64,000 bases of DNA from Acholeplasmatales bacterium (GCA_031284585.1 JAITXT010000003.1:62001-126000), one strand, 5' to 3'; positions 53,872-63,475 are shown, numbered from the stretch's first letter. Translations and numbers: made by a program. The notes: a model not told the origin generated them from the letters alone.

Positions 53872-55890
53872 AATAATTTTTATAGTTTTTAAAAGTACTT
53901 GATTTAATTCCTTAATTTCAAATGGTTTTGAAAGATGATCATCCATACCCGCTTCTTTAGTAGCTATTCTATCATCTTGCATAGCGTTTGCTGTCATTGC
54001 AATAATAGGTATATGAGTATTACTATTTTCTTCTAAACTTCTAATTGTTCTTGTTGCTTCTAAACCATCCATGATTGGCATTTGAATATCCATGAAGATT
54101 AATTGATATTTTAAAGTTTTATATTTTTCAACTGCTTCTAATCCATTATTAGCAATATCAATTTCTAAATTATATTCACTAAGTAAGGCACTAGCAATCT
54201 CTTGATTAATTTCATTATCTTCAACTAGTAATGCTTTAACTCCAGTGTATAAATCAGAAAGATTTATTGATTCAAGATTCTCTTCCACAAAATCGTTTGT
54301 TTCGGTTGCTAAATTCATTCGCAATTCAAAATAAAAAGTACTTCCATCACCAATAGAACTAGAAACACTCAATTCTCCACCCATTTGTTCAACAAGAGCT
54401 TTAGAAATTGACAAACCTAAACCAGTTCCGCCAAATTTTCTAGCAGTAGAAGTATCTGCTTGAGAAAATGGAGTGAATAGATGTTCTTGTTGCTCATCAC
54501 TCATACCTATTCCTGTATCTTTTACCTCGAAAAATAATAATACATCTGAATCAGTAGATTCTTTCGATAAAATACTCAAAGTTATAGTTCCATTTTCAGT
54601 AAATTTTGCTGCATTACCGATAAGATTTAATAAAATTTGAGATAATCTTAATGAATCACCTAACAAATCGCTAGGAATATTTTCGCTTATTTCAATTTTA
54701 AAAGTATTATTCTTTTCTTTAATTTTAGGATCTATTAATTCGGAAATATTATTAACAATATCCATAAGCTTGAAATTATGATAATCTAAATCTAATTTTC
54801 CTGCTTCGATCTTAGAAAAATCAAGAATGTCATTAATAATACCAAGTAATAGTGCTGCAGATTGTTGTATCTTATGAAGATAAACTGTTCTTTGTTCAGC
54901 ATCTTCACAATTTATAGCCATTCTAGTCATTCCTAATACTCCATTCATTGGAGTTCTAATCTCATGACTCATTCTAGCGAGGAAATCTTTTTGCGCTTTA
55001 CGAGAAGCTTCACTTATTGCATATGCTTCTTTTTCTTCTAAAGCAATCTGAATATTATTCGCCATATTATTAATTGAACTTGCGACGACATTTAACTCGC
55101 CTTTTACATTTAATATCCTATGATCTAAATTTGAATTAATTATATTTACTCCCTCAACAATTCTAGTTACATCTTTAAATAGTTTTGAAGTAACGAATGA
55201 GGTTAAGAAAATAATAACAACAAATGCAATAACGAAGAAATAAGTAACTATCCTATTGACTCTGTTATATTGTTCTTCAATATCAACAGTAGATTCATTA
55301 GCCCATACATACCCAATCACTTCCCCATCTATTACAATAGGAACCATAGCATTTAATATATTTCCTCTAACCATCTTACCACTTATGACTTTGGTCTTAT
55401 TTTCTTCCATAACTGTTCTGCCCGGGTGATCAATAGCTATACTTGCACCAATTTTATTTTTAAATTCTGCATAAGGCCCATATGAGATGATTGCATCTAG
55501 TTCTTTGTTATAATAACCAACTCCTAGCCCTTTTTCAATATTTGCGATTATCTCGGTTCTTTCCTGGAAGAATACAGCCAAAACACCTATTTTATCATCT
55601 CTATCATAGTCTTCTGCACCAAGCCTAATAAGAATTTCATTGTAAGTTTCATCACCAAATAATCCAATTAATGTATTTGCATATCCCTCAAGTTTAGCAG
55701 ACTTTTCTTGAATCAACATGTTATAGTTAATATAATAACTAGCAAACAAAAAACCGGCAAGTGCTAAAACAGTGAAAGTAATATTTATCAAAAGGATCTT
55801 CCCCTGAAATGAAACTAAAAATTTCTTAATTTTACTAAGAATAGTTAGAATTAAATTTTTCAATTTCGGTTCTGTTGAAGTTTCTTGCAT
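53863..55890 (-). CDS. Hybrid sensor histidine kinase/response regulator
   Basis: A 675-residue membrane sensor. In order: TM helix (about 32-54), extracytoplasmic Cache-like sensor domain (55-212, with GYYNKELDAIISYGPY and GEVIGYVWANE), TM (213-233), HAMP (234-286), HisKA with phosphorylated His309 in RMSHEIRTP, ATPase domain with N-box LIGNAAKF and GTGLGLSIS, then a receiver domain (552-672) with Asp601 in FMDIQMP and Lys655. No separate regulator or DNA-binding output adjoins it, so signal flow needs a partner elsewhere. Weak Cache resemblance does not give the ligand. Confidence 0.93.
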   Translation of the reverse strand: MQETSTEPKLKNLILTILSKIKKFLVSFQGKILLINITFTVLALAGFLFASYYINYNMLIQEKSAKLEGYANTLIGLFGDETYNEILIRLGAEDYDRDDKIGVLAVFFQERTEIIANIEKGLGVGYYNKELDAIISYGPYAEFKNKIGASIAIDHPGRTVMEENKTKVISGKMVRGNILNAMVPIVIDGEVIGYVWANESTVDIEEQYNRVNRIVTYFFVIAFVVIIFLTSFVTSKLFKDVTRIVEGVNIINSNLDHRILNVKGELNVVASSINNMANNIQIALEEKEAYAISEASRKAQKDFLARMSHEIRTPMNGVLGMTRMAINCEDAEQRTVYLHKIQQSAALLLGIINDILDFSKIEAGKLDLDYHNFKLMDIVNNISELIDPKIKEKNNTFKIEISENIPSDLLGDSLRLSQILLNLIGNAAKFTENGTITLSILSKESTDSDVLLFFEVKDTGIGMSDEQQEHLFTPFSQADTSTARKFGGTGLGLSISKALVEQMGGELSVSSSIGDGSTFYFELRMNLATETNDFVEENLESINLSDLYTGVKALLVEDNEINQEIASALLSEYNLEIDIANNGLEAVEKYKTLKYQLIFMDIQMPIMDGLEATRTIRSLEENSNTHIPIIAMTANAMQDDRIATKEAGMDDHLSKPFEIKELNQVLLKTIKIIKK

Positions 55891-56503
55891 TTCCCCTCGC
55901 TTTCTTTAAATACATGTATAATTATTATATAATAAATTTTGAATATAATTACAAATAGTGATAATTAAAGTAAAGAATCTATTTTTTAAATAAATCTAAT
56001 TTTTTATTGTTAAACATCTATTTTAAGCCATTATCACTGAAAATAGATTTGTATTCACTTAGATTTATAATTTTTATGTATTTTAGAATTTTGTGACTAA
56101 TGTCAAAATAATCTCTTCAATAAAAAACATTTTTTTAGATTAAAAAAGAAGAAAAAAAACATTAAACGATACACTTCTCTATAATATGTGAAATCTTTCA
56201 CAATCAAAAAATTGTCTTGTTTTAAAGAGAATAATTGAAAATGTTACAGTGAAGCGGTATTTCATTTTAAAATTAAATAGCTATTTTTTTTGATAAATTA
56301 ATCAAAGTAATTTACTTGACTTAAATTTTTTAAAATGGTAAAATTAGTTTGTCATTCCGACAAATACTTTTTCAAAAAGTAATTTCTACCGAAAAGAATA
56401 TTTTAATTATATTCAAAAAACAAAAAAGTAATTTCTTTTTTAGTATAATTAAGAGACTATCATGAGAGACATGACTTCTCATGGCGAAAGGAGATATTAA
56501 ATA
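55891..56503. other. 600-base intergenic region with promoters for rpmE
   Basis: AT-rich gap between divergent genes. It has three -10-like elements: TATAAT 56180-56185; TTGACT-17-TAAAAT (56316-56321, 56339-56344), a good promoter; and TATAAT 56444-56449 just before the rpmE leader. Small hairpins follow the middle promoter (TTTGTC/GACAAA 56348-56363 and ACTTTTT/AAAAAGT 56365-56380). No gene is supported. Confidence 0.55.
56461..56483 (+). promoter_or_regulatory. Leader hairpin before rpmE
   Basis: CATGAGA (56461-56467) pairs with TCTCATG (56477-56483) around a 9-base loop, 6 bases ahead of the GGAG. Ribosomal protein genes often carry autoregulatory leaders of this kind (a Firmicutes L31 leader has been proposed), so it may bind L31. 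Confidence 0.5.
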
Positions 56504-56764
56504 ATGAAAGAAAAGATTCAACCAAAGTATCATGTTGTAAAAGTTAAGTGTTCAACTTGCGGATCAGAATTTGAAATTGGAACAACTTCAAAAGATCTAC
56601 GCATTGATGTTTGTTCAAATTGCCATCCATTTTATACTGGAAAACAAACATTTGTTGCTAAAGCAGGTAGAGTAGAAAAATTCCAACAACGTCAATCTAA
56701 GGCAGAGACACCTAAAGAAAAAGTAATTGTTGTAGAAGAAACTGAAGCAGAAGATAAGGAATAA
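56504..56764 (+). CDS. rpmE: Ribosomal protein bL31
   Basis: Large-subunit protein of the zinc-containing L31 type. The 86-residue protein has Cys16, Cys19, Cys37 and Cys40 (CSTCG and CSNCHPFYTGKQ), followed by GRVEKFQQR. The last 20 residues are an extra Glu-rich tail. GGAG is 11 bases before the ATG. Loss of Cys in other L31 paralogues marks zinc-free forms; this is the zinc form. Confidence 0.96.
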   Translation: MKEKIQPKYHVVKVKCSTCGSEFEIGTTSKDLRIDVCSNCHPFYTGKQTFVAKAGRVEKFQQRQSKAETPKEKVIVVEETEAEDKE

Positions 56765-56802
56765 ATATTAAATACTATTCTTTATCAAATAAGGAGTAGT
56801 AA

Positions 56803-57405
56803 ATGATGGATAGTAATTTCAATTCACAAGGTTATATTGAGGTTGTATGTGGGCCAATGTTCGCTGGTAAAACAGAAGAACTAATCCGCAGGATTAAAAG
56901 GTTAGAGTACGCAAACAAAGAAGTACAAGTATTTAAACCTGTTATTGACGACAGATATTCGACCTTAGGAGAAATTGTTTCTCACAATCTTTCTAAAAAA
57001 CCGTCAATTTTAATAACTAATGCAGAAGAAATATTTGCACATCTAAATGAGAATACTTCTGTAGTAGTTATAGATGAAGCTCAATTTTTTGATAATAGTA
57101 TTGTTGGTGTTTGTGAAGAATTAGCAGATAGAGGAATTAGAGTAATCTGCGGGGGTCTAGATCGCGATTTTAGAGGCGAACCTTTTGGACCAATGCCTTT
57201 TCTTTTAACAATTGCGGAAGTTGTTACAAAACTAACAGCAATTTGTGTTAAAAGTGGTCTTCCTGCAACAAGAACGCAGAGAATGATTAATGGTAAACCA
57301 GCAAAATACACTGATCCTTTAATCCTAATAGGAGCAAAAGAAAGTTATGAACCAAGAGCTAGACACTGTCACGAAGTACCAGGAAAACCAAAAAAATATC
57401 AATGA
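56803..57405 (+). CDS. tdk: Thymidine kinase with a degraded zinc site
   Basis: Salvages thymidine to dTMP; 200 residues, type II (TK1-like). Motifs: P-loop [10 protein letters not shown] (17-26), [20 protein letters not shown], and [13 protein letters not shown] with [13 protein letters not shown] in the lasso/zinc region. Usual enzymes have four zinc ligands (CxxC and CxxC/H); here Cys148 and Cys189 remain, but position 151 is Ser and 186 is Ala. AAGGAG lies before the start. It overlaps the longest open frame of tadA. Confidence 0.93.
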   Translation: MMDSNFNSQGYIEVVCGPMFAGKTEELIRRIKRLEYANKEVQVFKPVIDDRYSTLGEIVSHNLSKKPSILITNAEEIFAHLNENTSVVVIDEAQFFDNSIVGVCEELADRGIRVICGGLDRDFRGEPFGPMPFLLTIAEVVTKLTAICVKSGLPATRTQRMINGKPAKYTDPLILIGAKESYEPRARHCHEVPGKPKKYQ

Positions 57406-57409
57406 TTTC

Positions 57410-57829
57410 ATGAGGCTTGCGCTAATTCAAGCAAATAAAGCTTATGAATTAGATGAAATACCAGTTGGAACAGTTATTACTTATAATGACATTGTAATTG
57501 CAAGTACTTATAATCAAAGAGAGCAAACTAATGACATTACTGCTCATGCTGAAATACTTGCAATTAGGGAAGCTTCTAAATACTTAAAAACATGGAAACT
57601 TGATAACTGTGTCATGTATACTACTTTAGAACCTTGTCCCATGTGCGCATCAGCAATTATTCAATCAAGAATTAAAACCTTGTATTTCGGAGCTAGTTCC
57701 ACTAAATTTGACAACGAAATTTCCGTGTTTGATATGAAATCAAACCACAAAGTTGAAATAACAGGAGATATTTTAGGTGAGGAATCAAGAAAACTACTAA
57801 AAAATTACTTTTCTAAAAAAAGAAATTAA
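57410..57829 (+). CDS. tadA: tRNA-specific adenosine deaminase
   Basis: Deaminates A34 of tRNA-Arg to inosine. Zinc site: HAEILAIREA (His and catalytic Glu) and PCPMCASAI. Starting at ATG 57410 the product is 139 residues, and begins MRLALIQANKAYELDEIPVG, a match to the family N terminus. The open frame runs back to ATG 57347, which would overlap tdk by 59 bases and has a distant AGGAG; both starts are possible because several homologues have 5-15 residues before this Met. The SRP RNA gene follows directly, as in many Firmicutes. Confidence 0.9.
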   Translation: MRLALIQANKAYELDEIPVGTVITYNDIVIASTYNQREQTNDITAHAEILAIREASKYLKTWKLDNCVMYTTLEPCPMCASAIIQSRIKTLYFGASSTKFDNEISVFDMKSNHKVEITGDILGEESRKLLKNYFSKKRN

Positions 57830-57830
57830 A

Positions 57831-57940
57831 AATATCTCAAAGCATCACCGTCCAATAGTAGGTTTAGGAACCTGGTCAGGACTTAATTGAAGCAGCCATA
57901 ACTGAACTTGTTATGTGGATTGTGATGCTTTGGGATATTT
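57831..57940 (+). ncRNA. ffs: Small bacterial SRP RNA (4.5S-type)
   Basis: The apical signature GGTCAGGACTTAATTGAAGCAGCC-type block (split here: GGTCAGG at 57874, AAGCAGCC at 57890) is the SRP Ffh-binding site. The ends pair: AATATCTCAAAGCATCAC (57831-57848) with GTGATGCTTTGGGATATT (57922-57939), 18 bp with one G-U. A T-run follows from 57938, so the terminal helix also serves as terminator of the tdk-tadA transcript. No dedicated promoter was found. Confidence 0.95.
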
Positions 57941-58040
57941 TTTTTATTTCAAGAAAACAAAGACAAATAAATTCTACACATATTTATTATGTGTAATATT
58001 TTTATATATATTTTTAATTATAATATTTTATAAATAAGAG

Positions 58041-58046
58041 TATAAT
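58041..58046 (+). promoter_or_regulatory. -10 box of the membrane protein-transketolase unit
   Basis: TATAAT about 30 bases before the start codon of the hypothetical gene. No clear -35. Confidence 0.5.
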
Positions 58047-58074
58047 ATATATATTATAGGAGAAATTAATTATT

Positions 58075-58890
58075 ATGAAATTTAATGTTAAATTGTTTAA
58101 TTCAGTAACAGTAGAACCAATAGAAGTACAAAATATCAATGGAAATGTGATAGAAATATACTATTTAGATGATTCTCCATTTTTCGAATTATATTCCTCA
58201 AAAGCTAATTTTGTTATTTGGTCATCAAATGGATCAATTTATCGTCTATTTATCGAAAGAACATTCTATGCTGTTCAATCGAAAAATTACTCTCCTGAAA
58301 TAAATGAAATTTGGGTAGATGTTTACTCTAAAATGTCAGCTATATCTAAAAAAGTAACAACTATTTCGACAATTGTCTTTGCAGGTGTTTGTGCTCTTGC
58401 TCTTTTCTTAGGTTTAACATTCCTAAAAGAATATATGATTTGGTTATTAATTGGCGTTCTTCTTACTTTGATGGTAAGTTCAAGTGTTCAACAAAACTAT
58501 TTAAGGAAAAAAGTCGGTGTAGCAAGAATTGATGCTTATAATAGACTAAAATCTATCTTAGGTGAAGATGGTTATAAAGAAATGGTTGACCAAACCGAAG
58601 AACACTATAAAGAATTTTTTCATATTACAGATGAAACTCTTGAAGTTGATCAAGATGAAAATGGAAAAACAGAAGTAATAGAGAATGTTGAAGTTTTAGA
58701 GATTTCTAGTGAAGAAGAAGTAAAAGTTCCTGAAAACATAGAAACCACGCCAAGTACAGTCGTAGCAACAGAAGAAGAAGTTGTTTCTAATGATACTCCT
58801 CCTGTTCAAGAAGAAGTTAAAAAAGTTGTTAAAAGAACTCCAAAACCAAAAAAAGAAGTAACTGAAGAGGATTCATCCAAAAATGAATAA
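58075..58890 (+). CDS. Membrane protein with acidic and Lys-rich tail, unknown function
   Basis: 271 residues without a family I recognise. The first 95 residues are soluble and beta-rich (FNVKLFNSVTVEPIEVQNING, quoted only as SVTVEPIEVQ). Two helices follow (about 100-122 and 124-142). The last 100 residues are Glu/Val-rich repeats, then a Lys/Pro end (RTPKPKKEV). AGGAG precedes the ATG. It overlaps the transketolase start by 8 bases. Confidence 0.6.
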   Translation: MKFNVKLFNSVTVEPIEVQNINGNVIEIYYLDDSPFFELYSSKANFVIWSSNGSIYRLFIERTFYAVQSKNYSPEINEIWVDVYSKMSAISKKVTTISTIVFAGVCALALFLGLTFLKEYMIWLLIGVLLTLMVSSSVQQNYLRKKVGVARIDAYNRLKSILGEDGYKEMVDQTEEHYKEFFHITDETLEVDQDENGKTEVIENVEVLEISSEEEVKVPENIETTPSTVVATEEEVVSNDTPPVQEEVKKVVKRTPKPKKEVTEEDSSKNE

Positions 58891-60826
58891 TATCGACAAT
58901 TTATGTATCACCAATTTGAGAATGTTATCTATTGATCAAATTGCAAAAGCTAACAGTGGGCATCCTGGAATTGCATTAGGTGCTGCTCCTATCTTATTTT
59001 CACTTTTCCAAAATCATATTTCTATTTCGAAAAAAAATACTTCTTGGATTAATAGAGATAGATTTGTACTATCTGCAGGACATGGTTCATCATTATTATA
59101 TGCTAATAGTCACCTTCTTTCTCTTGGTCTTAGTAATGAAGATCTTCAAAATTTCCGTAGTCTTAATTCCAAAACTCCTGGTCACCCAGAATATAATTTA
59201 GAACATGGTATTGAAGCTACTACAGGACCACTTGGGCAAGGTTTAGCAATGGCCGTTGGTATGGCAATTGCAGAAGAACATCTTAGTGCTGTTTTTAATC
59301 GCGAAGATTTCAATATAATCGATCATTATACTTATGTTCTAGTAGGAGATGGTTGTTTACAAGAAGGTATTAGTGAAGAAGCACTTAGTCTTGCTGGACA
59401 TTTAGGTTTGAAAAAATTAATAATTCTCCATGACTCAAATGATATTCAGTTAGATGGAAAAGTTAGTCTTACTAGTAGTGTTGATTTAAAAAAGAGAATA
59501 GAATCTCTTAATATTTCTTATTATTATGTAGAAGATGGTAATGATACAACTCAAATAAATAAGGCAATAAAAAAAGCTAAAAAAGGCAATAAGCCTTCAT
59601 TCATAGAAATTAAAACTAAGATTGGAGAAGGATCACTAGTTGAAGGAACAAATAAAATTCATGGAAATCCTCCAACTAAAGAAGATTTGGAACATATAAG
59701 AAAATATTATAATTGGGATTATGCACCATTTACAGTCTTAGACGAAGTTGAAAAAGAATATAAAAGAATAGTTAAGGCAGGAAATAAAGAATGTTTTAAC
59801 TGGACAAAAATGTTTTCTTTATATTCATCTAAATATCCTGAACAAGCTAGTAAATTTGTTTCTTATTCTAAAAAAATAGATGTGGATTTAAATTTAGTAA
59901 GTTCTCTTTTACCTGAGAAAGCAGATGCTACAAGAAATTCATTTGGAATTGTTTTAGATAAATTATCAGATATCTATCCTAATATAATCGGTGGTTCTGC
60001 TGATTTAACTGCCTCTACAAAAGCGAAAGGTCGTGATGGAGATTTTTCTATCACAAATAGACTAGGAAGAAATATTAATTTTGGTGTAAGAGAACATGCT
60101 ATGGGAGCAATAACTAATGGAATTACTCTCCATGGAGGTTTAGTTGCTTTTTGTGCTGGATTTTTTGTTTTTTCAGATTATCTAAAACCAGCAATAAGAC
60201 TTGCTGCTATGATGAATATTCCTTCTCTTTTCATTTTTTCACATGACTCAATTGCTGTGGGAGAAGATGGACCAACTCATGAACCAATTGAACAACTAAC
60301 TGCCTTAAGATCAATTCCTAACCTTTGTGTTTTTAGACCTGCCGATGCAAAAGAAACTTTTTATTCATTAAAAGTAGCATTAGCTAGCAGAAATAATCCA
60401 AGTGTAATCGTTACAACTAGACAAAATGTTCCATATTTAAAACAAACAAATTATAACGATTTCCTTGATGGTGGTTATTTACTCACTGAAGGTGATGGAG
60501 AATATCTAATTATTACTTCTGGTTCAGAAACCGCTACTTGTCTTCAAGTAGTTTCAAAAACTAAGTTAAAAGGTGATGTTTTTGTTTTACCAAGTATATC
60601 TCTTTTAGAAAAAAGTAATGTATCTGAAAAAATTTATTCATATCCTAACTTAATTATCGGAGTAGAAATGGGTGATGCAACTCATTTGTATAAATTTGCG
60701 GATATTGTTCTAGATATTAATACATTTGGAAGAAGTGGTAAATATCAAGATGTTATTGCCTCATTTAGGTTTGATGCTGATTCTCTAGTTGAAGATATCA
60801 ACGAAATACTCGATACATTAGAATAG
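58883..60826 (+). CDS. tkt: Transketolase
   Basis: Thiamine-diphosphate enzyme of the pentose-phosphate pathway. The 647-residue protein has KANSGHPGIALGAAP, RDRFVLSAGHGSSLLY, GIEATTGPLGQGLAMAVGMA (quoted: TTGPLGQGLAMAVG), the TDP motif VGDGCLQEGISEEA, and GVREHAMGAI with the Glu that activates TDP, plus HDSIAVGEDGPTHEP. Typical length. Immediately followed by mnmG. Confidence 0.96.
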   Translation: MNNIDNLCITNLRMLSIDQIAKANSGHPGIALGAAPILFSLFQNHISISKKNTSWINRDRFVLSAGHGSSLLYANSHLLSLGLSNEDLQNFRSLNSKTPGHPEYNLEHGIEATTGPLGQGLAMAVGMAIAEEHLSAVFNREDFNIIDHYTYVLVGDGCLQEGISEEALSLAGHLGLKKLIILHDSNDIQLDGKVSLTSSVDLKKRIESLNISYYYVEDGNDTTQINKAIKKAKKGNKPSFIEIKTKIGEGSLVEGTNKIHGNPPTKEDLEHIRKYYNWDYAPFTVLDEVEKEYKRIVKAGNKECFNWTKMFSLYSSKYPEQASKFVSYSKKIDVDLNLVSSLLPEKADATRNSFGIVLDKLSDIYPNIIGGSADLTASTKAKGRDGDFSITNRLGRNINFGVREHAMGAITNGITLHGGLVAFCAGFFVFSDYLKPAIRLAAMMNIPSLFIFSHDSIAVGEDGPTHEPIEQLTALRSIPNLCVFRPADAKETFYSLKVALASRNNPSVIVTTRQNVPYLKQTNYNDFLDGGYLLTEGDGEYLIITSGSETATCLQVVSKTKLKGDVFVLPSISLLEKSNVSEKIYSYPNLIIGVEMGDATHLYKFADIVLDINTFGRSGKYQDVIASFRFDADSLVEDINEILDTLE

Positions 60827-62638
60827 ATGATTAAACATAGTGTAATAGTTATTGGCGGTGGTCATGCTGGTATTGAAGCTGCATGTGCTTCCGCCAATTT
60901 AAATGTAGATACTCTACTAATAACTTTATCATTAAATAATATTGGCAAAATGCCTTGTAACCCTTCAATTGGTGGACCTGCCAAAGGGATAGTTGTAAGG
61001 GAAATTGATGCTCTTGGAGGAATACAGGGATATTTAGCCGATGAATGTACTTTACAAATAAAACTACTTAACAATTCAAAGGGAAGTGCAGTTCATGCAT
61101 TAAGAGCTCAAATAGACAAAGAAGAATATAAAAGAGCAGCACTAAGAATTTTAAAGCAAACTAAAAATCTATCAATTTTAGAGGGACAAGTAAAAAATAT
61201 AATTTTCGACGAAGAAAAAGTAACTGGTGTTATTTTATCTAATGGAGAAATAATATATTGTGAAGCACTAATTTTAACTACTGGAACTTACTTAAATAGT
61301 GACATTTTAATTGGTGATAATAAAGAATATATGGCTTCAGATGGAGAAATAACCACAAACTCTATATCACAAGATCTAATAAAAATGGGTTTTAGACTTT
61401 TAAGATTTAAGACTGGTACTCCTCCAAGAATAGCAAAGGACTCTATAGATTACTCTAAATTATCTATTCAATTTGGAGATAAAGAAGATTTAAAATTTAG
61501 TTATTTTAAGAATTCAAAAAACTTTAAAAAAAATATTCCTTGTTACCTCTTACATACTAATAAGACTACTAAAGAAATAATTCTGAATAATCTTAAGTTA
61601 TCTTCCATGTATGGTGGATACGTTGAGGGAACAGGACCAAGATATTGTCCTTCTATAGAAGATAAAATAGTACGCTTTATTGATAAAGAAATACATCAAT
61701 TATTTATTGAACCTGAAAGCGAAGAATTAGATACTATGTATCTACAAGGTTTTTCTACTAGTATGCCAAAAGAAATACAGGAAAAACTAGTTCATTCTTT
61801 ATATGGACTTGAAAATGCTTCTATCGTCAAATACGCTTATGCAATTGAATATGATGCAATAGATCCCTTAGAATTATTTCCAAGTTTAGAAACTAAGAAG
61901 ATGAAAAAATTTTATACTGCTGGTCAAATCAATGGAACTAGTGGATATGAAGAGGCAGCAGGGCAAGGTTTAATTGCTGGAATAAATGCAGCTTTAAAAG
62001 TAAAAGGCGAAAAAGAATTTATTTTATCAAGAAGCGAATCTTATATTGGTGTCATGATAGACGATCTAGTAACTAAAGGAACTAATGAACCCTACAGGTT
62101 ATTTTCTTCTCGAGCAGAACATAGATTATTGCTACGAAACGATAATGCTGATTTCAGACTATCTAAATATGGTCATGAATTAGGTCTTATAAGTGATAAA
62201 TATTACATCGAGGTTTTAGCAAGAAAAGAAAGAATTGAAAAAATAAAAGAGATTGCGAATACTACAAAGACTACTTTTAAAGATTTAGAGAAAAACTCAA
62301 TATCCAATTTACTTAAAAGACCAGAGATTTCCATATTAATGTTTTCAACTTTTTTTGAAAATTACTCATACGAAGATTTATTGAATGCAGAAATCGAAAT
62401 AAAGTATCAAGGATATATCGAAAAAGAGATAAACGAGATTGAAAAATTAAAAAAACTTGATAATCTTCTTCTTGATATAAATTTTGATTATTCAAAAATA
62501 AAAACTTTATCTAATGAAGCAAAGGAGAAATTTAATAAAATTAAACCATATTCACTTATTCAAGCGAAAAATATCCCTGGAATTAACCCATCTGATATAG
62601 TGTCTTTGTTAATTTACTTAAATTCAAATAAAATATGA
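60827..62638 (+). CDS. mnmG: tRNA uridine 5-carboxymethylaminomethyl modification enzyme MnmG
   Basis: FAD-binding half of MnmEG, which modifies wobble U34 of tRNAs for Lys, Glu, Gln, Leu and Arg. Motifs over 603 residues: GGGHAGIEAACASA (FAD site), NPSIGGPAKG, LRFKTGTPPRI, YVEGTGPRYCPSIEDK, SGYEEAAGQG and SRAEHRLLLRNDNAD. Slightly shorter than the usual 620-630. The ATG directly follows the tkt TAG. Stop overlaps rsmG (ATGA). Confidence 0.97.
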   Translation: MIKHSVIVIGGGHAGIEAACASANLNVDTLLITLSLNNIGKMPCNPSIGGPAKGIVVREIDALGGIQGYLADECTLQIKLLNNSKGSAVHALRAQIDKEEYKRAALRILKQTKNLSILEGQVKNIIFDEEKVTGVILSNGEIIYCEALILTTGTYLNSDILIGDNKEYMASDGEITTNSISQDLIKMGFRLLRFKTGTPPRIAKDSIDYSKLSIQFGDKEDLKFSYFKNSKNFKKNIPCYLLHTNKTTKEIILNNLKLSSMYGGYVEGTGPRYCPSIEDKIVRFIDKEIHQLFIEPESEELDTMYLQGFSTSMPKEIQEKLVHSLYGLENASIVKYAYAIEYDAIDPLELFPSLETKKMKKFYTAGQINGTSGYEEAAGQGLIAGINAALKVKGEKEFILSRSESYIGVMIDDLVTKGTNEPYRLFSSRAEHRLLLRNDNADFRLSKYGHELGLISDKYYIEVLARKERIEKIKEIANTTKTTFKDLEKNSISNLLKRPEISILMFSTFFENYSYEDLLNAEIEIKYQGYIEKEINEIEKLKKLDNLLLDINFDYSKIKTLSNEAKEKFNKIKPYSLIQAKNIPGINPSDIVSLLIYLNSNKI

Positions 62639-63321
62639 TTAAATACTTTGATAATTTTCCATCATTAAAAAAAGAATATTTCGATAAATTAGAGATATAT
62701 TTTAATTTACTAGTAGAATATAATGAAAAATTTAATTTAACGTCTATAGTATCTAAAGAAGAGGTATATATAAAACATTTCGTTGATTCATTGAAAATTA
62801 CAGAATTGTTAAATTTTAATGATTTTAAGACTTTTTTAGATATTGGAACAGGTGCTGGACTTCCTGGCGTAGTAATAGCCATTTTCTTTCCAAATTTGAA
62901 AGTTACTTTAATTGAATCAAATTCTAAAAAATGTCTTTTTTTAGAAATAATTTCTAAAAAATTGGAACTTAATAATGTAATAATAATTAATAAAAGAGCG
63001 GAAGAATTTATAAAAGAAAATAGAAATAGTTACGATATAGTAACCGCAAGAGCAGTGGGTAGCTTACCACTACTTTTAGAAATAGCAGTTCCTTTCGTAA
63101 AATTGAGTCATTACTATATAGCAATGAGAGGAAAAACTTACGAGGATGATCTAAAAGAAGCAGAAAATGCTATAAAAGAACTAAAAATTAAACTTGTAAA
63201 TACAAAAACTTTTGATTTACCAGAAAATAGTGGCTCTAGAGCAAATATGCTATTTATTAAAAACAAAAACATAGATAAATATCCAAGAGAATATAAATTA
63301 ATTTTAAATAAACATCTTTAA
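62635..63321 (+). CDS. rsmG: 16S rRNA (guanine-N7) methyltransferase RsmG
   Basis: Methylates G527 of 16S rRNA; loss gives low-level streptomycin resistance elsewhere. The 228-residue protein has the SAM-binding loop LDIGTGAGLPGVVIAI, IESNSKKC, and TARAVGSLPLLLEIA. Coupled to mnmG, the usual mnmG-rsmG pair (often near the origin, parAB and dnaA, though none is visible here). Confidence 0.97.
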   Translation: MIKYFDNFPSLKKEYFDKLEIYFNLLVEYNEKFNLTSIVSKEEVYIKHFVDSLKITELLNFNDFKTFLDIGTGAGLPGVVIAIFFPNLKVTLIESNSKKCLFLEIISKKLELNNVIIINKRAEEFIKENRNSYDIVTARAVGSLPLLLEIAVPFVKLSHYYIAMRGKTYEDDLKEAENAIKELKIKLVNTKTFDLPENSGSRANMLFIKNKNIDKYPREYKLILNKHL

Positions 63322-63352
63322 ATAATTTAAATGCTCCTTATTTTCTTTTTTC

Positions 63353-63381
63353 TTGTAAAATTTTTCGTTTTGTGGTAGAAT
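63353..63381 (+). promoter_or_regulatory. Promoter of tRNA-Tyr
   Basis: TTGTAA (63353-63358), 17 bases, TAGAAT (63376-63381). Same -35 and spacing as the tRNA-Ser promoter. Confidence 0.75.
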
Positions 63382-63390
63382 TAAAAGGCT

Positions 63391-63475
63391 GGAGGAGTAG
63401 CGAAGAGGCTAAACGCGGCAGACTGTAAATCTGTTCTCTTTGAGTTCGGTGGTTCGAATCCGCCTTCCTCCACCA
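63391..63475 (+). tRNA. tRNA-Tyr (GUA)
   Basis: An 85-base cloverleaf with a long variable arm. Acceptor GGAGGAG pairs with TTCCTCC, the anticodon loop CTGTAAA reads GTA, the T-arm is GGTGG TTCGAAT CCGCC, discriminator A and an encoded CCA. Confidence 0.97.
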
